64,000 bases of DNA from Parabacteroides goldsteinii DSM 19448 = WAL 12034 (lineage in GTDB: Bacteria > Bacteroidota > Bacteroidia > Bacteroidales > Tannerellaceae): positions 2,190,102 to 2,254,101 of the forward strand of contig NZ_KQ033913.1 in the NCBI RefSeq assembly GCF_000969835.1, given 5' to 3'. A model generated the notes under the pieces. It was not told the origin of the DNA. It saw nothing but the letters and a program-made list of their open reading frames with translations, and ran no database searches. The position numbers and the translations under genes are program-made. This document shows, piece after piece, positions 62,516 to 64,000 of the stretch (its first letter is position 1; each line of letters begins with the position of its first letter).

Positions 62516-64000
62516 TTATTTCCAACCTGGGTTCTGTACCAGATTTTCATTTAAAAGAGTTTGTTTCAAAGGAATGGGATACAGATAGCATTTATCTTCC
62601 CAACCCGGATTCGGTTTCTCGATATAAGTAACGCAGTTTACATAGCGAGGCATTTCCGAACCTTTATACAGACTCTTTGCCAGCGCTTCGCTATTGTAAT
62701 CTTCTATATTATTAATCTTGACGCCGACAGGCTGTTCATTCAGATAGTTACCTTTTTTCCAACGTTTGATATCGTCAAAACGGAAACCTGAACCCATCAA
62801 TTCGGAACATCTTTCACGGCGTATCTCCCACAAAACAGGAGCGACATCCGAATCACGGAACTTGTCGAAATCAGCACCGATATTGTTTACCTCCATAGCC
62901 GCAACGCCGGCACGTGCACGCAACTTGTTGACAGTAGCATCGGCAACGGACTGGTCGAAACGTCCCAGTTCAAACATTGCTTCGGCATGGTTTATCAACA
63001 CCTCTCCCATACGGAAGATAGGCCCGTCGGTACCTTGTACCTCTCCTTTATCAGCTCCGGGTAACGCATTATAATATTTGTACATGAAGTAACCGGTCTG
63101 CGTATCCACACCGCTGACTTTTACTGCCGTCAAATTCGGTATATTCGCAATATAAGAAGCCTTCTTCGACAGAGGCAACATTTTCCTCTCCGGATTATTT
63201 TTAGATAACTTACCCATTAAATCCATATACTCACGTTCCACAGCGTTGTCCGTATATTCCCAATGGGATAAATCCGTAGAAACCGTCACTTTATAAGGAG
63301 GACAAATTGTATAATACAGACGTAAGTCACGATTTCTGAATTCATCATACACCGTATTGTCGCCATCATAAACGGTAGAAGTAGAAATAGGCCGTCCGTC
63401 AGCACATAAGTATTGTTCTACGAGCTTCTTTGAACCTTCATACAAACGTTCGCCAGTCGTACGCTGAGTCAAATCGTGCCCCTTTCCGCTTTCGTTTTCC
63501 AGGTACTCCCGATACAGAAGGATACTGCTTTGTCCTTTCAGGCTGGATGAGTTAAACACATCATCATAATCCGCCATCAGTCCCAGATTCTGGTCGATAA
63601 GTTTCTGGGAGGCTTTCACGCTTGCTTCCAGATATTTCGTACCGTCTACATTATCCACACTACCATGATACTTTCTCCAGGTCCCTTCATACAGGCCGAA
63701 ACGGGAAATAAAAGCACGTACTACATTCGGATTGACCGTATTGTCGCCGTCACCTTTCTCGTTTATATGCTCTTCGGCATACAACAGATTTTCCAACATG
63801 TGATTGGCAACCACCTCACGGGAATCTTGTTTTGCATACAACACATCCACATCTCCGGTCCCTACCAGATGTTCCAGCCAGGGCAAGTCACCGAACTTCT
63901 GAAGAAGTTTGAAGTATTCATGAGCACGGAAAAAATAACCGACTCCACGCCAGTGCGCTTTCTCCTTTTCCGTCATCTGTGAGTTTTCGATATTATCCAG
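62516..64000 (-). CDS. SusD/RagB family nutrient-binding lipoprotein, partial (N-terminus outside window)
   Basis: At least 494 residues of a SusD-family protein. The frame stays open to the window edge (eight codons before the first Met at 63976), so the signal peptide and lipobox lie beyond the end. Family features are HWRGVGYFFRAHEYFKLLQK, FGDLPWLEH, the internal FRMGEVLINHAEAMFELGRF of the TPR-like part, and VLWEIRRERCSELMGSGFRFDDIKRWK near the C-terminus, ending in QNPGWK. It binds glycan at the outer surface together with a SusC/TonB-dependent transporter, expected upstream outside this window. The following sulfatases point to a sulfated host glycan. Confidence 0.92.
   Translation of the reverse strand: MDNIENSQMTEKEKAHWRGVGYFFRAHEYFKLLQKFGDLPWLEHLVGTGDVDVLYAKQDSREVVANHMLENLLYAEEHINEKGDGDNTVNPNVVRAFISRFGLYEGTWRKYHGSVDNVDGTKYLEASVKASQKLIDQNLGLMADYDDVFNSSSLKGQSSILLYREYLENESGKGHDLTQRTTGERLYEGSKKLVEQYLCADGRPISTSTVYDGDNTVYDEFRNRDLRLYYTICPPYKVTVSTDLSHWEYTDNAVEREYMDLMGKLSKNNPERKMLPLSKKASYIANIPNLTAVKVSGVDTQTGYFMYKYYNALPGADKGEVQGTDGPIFRMGEVLINHAEAMFELGRFDQSVADATVNKLRARAGVAAMEVNNIGADFDKFRDSDVAPVLWEIRRERCSELMGSGFRFDDIKRWKKGNYLNEQPVGVKINNIEDYNSEALAKSLYKGSEMPRYVNCVTYIEKPNPGWEDKCYLYPIPLKQTLLNENLVQNPGWK

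Noticed and set aside
1..64000. tRNA and rRNA genes, insertion sequences, integrases
   Set aside because: None was recognised in the window by eye. No transposase or integrase-like protein is encoded.

Overview
The window reads as a chromosomal segment of a Bacteroidales bacterium, most likely a Parabacteroides-like gut commensal. Evidence seen: many promoters of the Bacteroides form (TTTG about 20 bp before TAnnTTTG), a SusD-family lipoprotein with Ser-type sulfatases, a capsule tyrosine kinase/export system, a DUF4248 protein next to an HU-type protein, and a secreted protein ending in a Por-type (T9SS) sorting domain. The genus is inference.

Layout. 0-7 kb: agmatine deiminase, a RhuM-family gene, a small membrane protein/winged-helix/CreD group whose two promoters share an AAAGTACTTT palindrome, and an SF2 helicase with four helicase-associated repeats. 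7-14.6 kb: capsule assembly and export genes on the minus strand (Wzi, small lipoprotein, Wza, Wzc with a Gly-Tyr tail, a small beta-barrel, a six-module lipoprotein). 14.6-21.2 kb: a phage- or plasmid-like module (primase, DnaB-type helicase, winged-helix protein, DUF4248, HU, glucosaminidase and unknowns). It carries two copies of a REP-like palindromic repeat, one lying in frame inside the primase gene, and one gene split at an A9 run. 21.2-34.6 kb: capsule or exopolysaccharide synthesis locus on the minus strand, from a WecA-type initiating transferase and WecC through flippase, pyruvyl transferase, polymerase and glycosyltransferases to a WbuB-like transferase and WecB, with decayed gene remnants at 23.6-24.2 kb. 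Upstream of it two related 34-bp palindromes bracket a promoter that points away from the locus, which is a candidate invertible OFF-state promoter.

34.6-42.6 kb: dps and oxyR, separated by a mosaic T9SS cargo gene and its outer-membrane partner. 42.6-46.9 kb: an aromatic amino acid operon (prephenate dehydratase, aminotransferase, DAHP synthase/chorismate mutase, prephenate dehydrogenase) preceded by a Phe/Tyr-rich leader peptide and an attenuator. 47-50 kb: Tat-exported Fe-S aldo/keto reductase and a membrane polyferredoxin. 50-56.2 kb: a LytS/LytTR two-component pair and three proteins with TonB C-terminal domains. 56.2-56.8 kb: a nested inverted-repeat element. 56.8-64 kb: part of a polysaccharide utilisation locus (secreted alpha/beta hydrolase, two sulfatases, a SusD protein cut by the window end).

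How they work together: WecB and WecC would make UDP-ManNAc and UDP-ManNAcA for a repeat unit built on undecaprenyl phosphate by the WecA-type enzyme, flipped and polymerised by the Wzx/EpsG-type proteins, and exported by Wza/Wzc/Wzi. The aromatic operon covers entry to the shikimate pathway plus both the Phe and Tyr branches under one leader. The replication-like module between the capsule export and synthesis genes is the least explained part.
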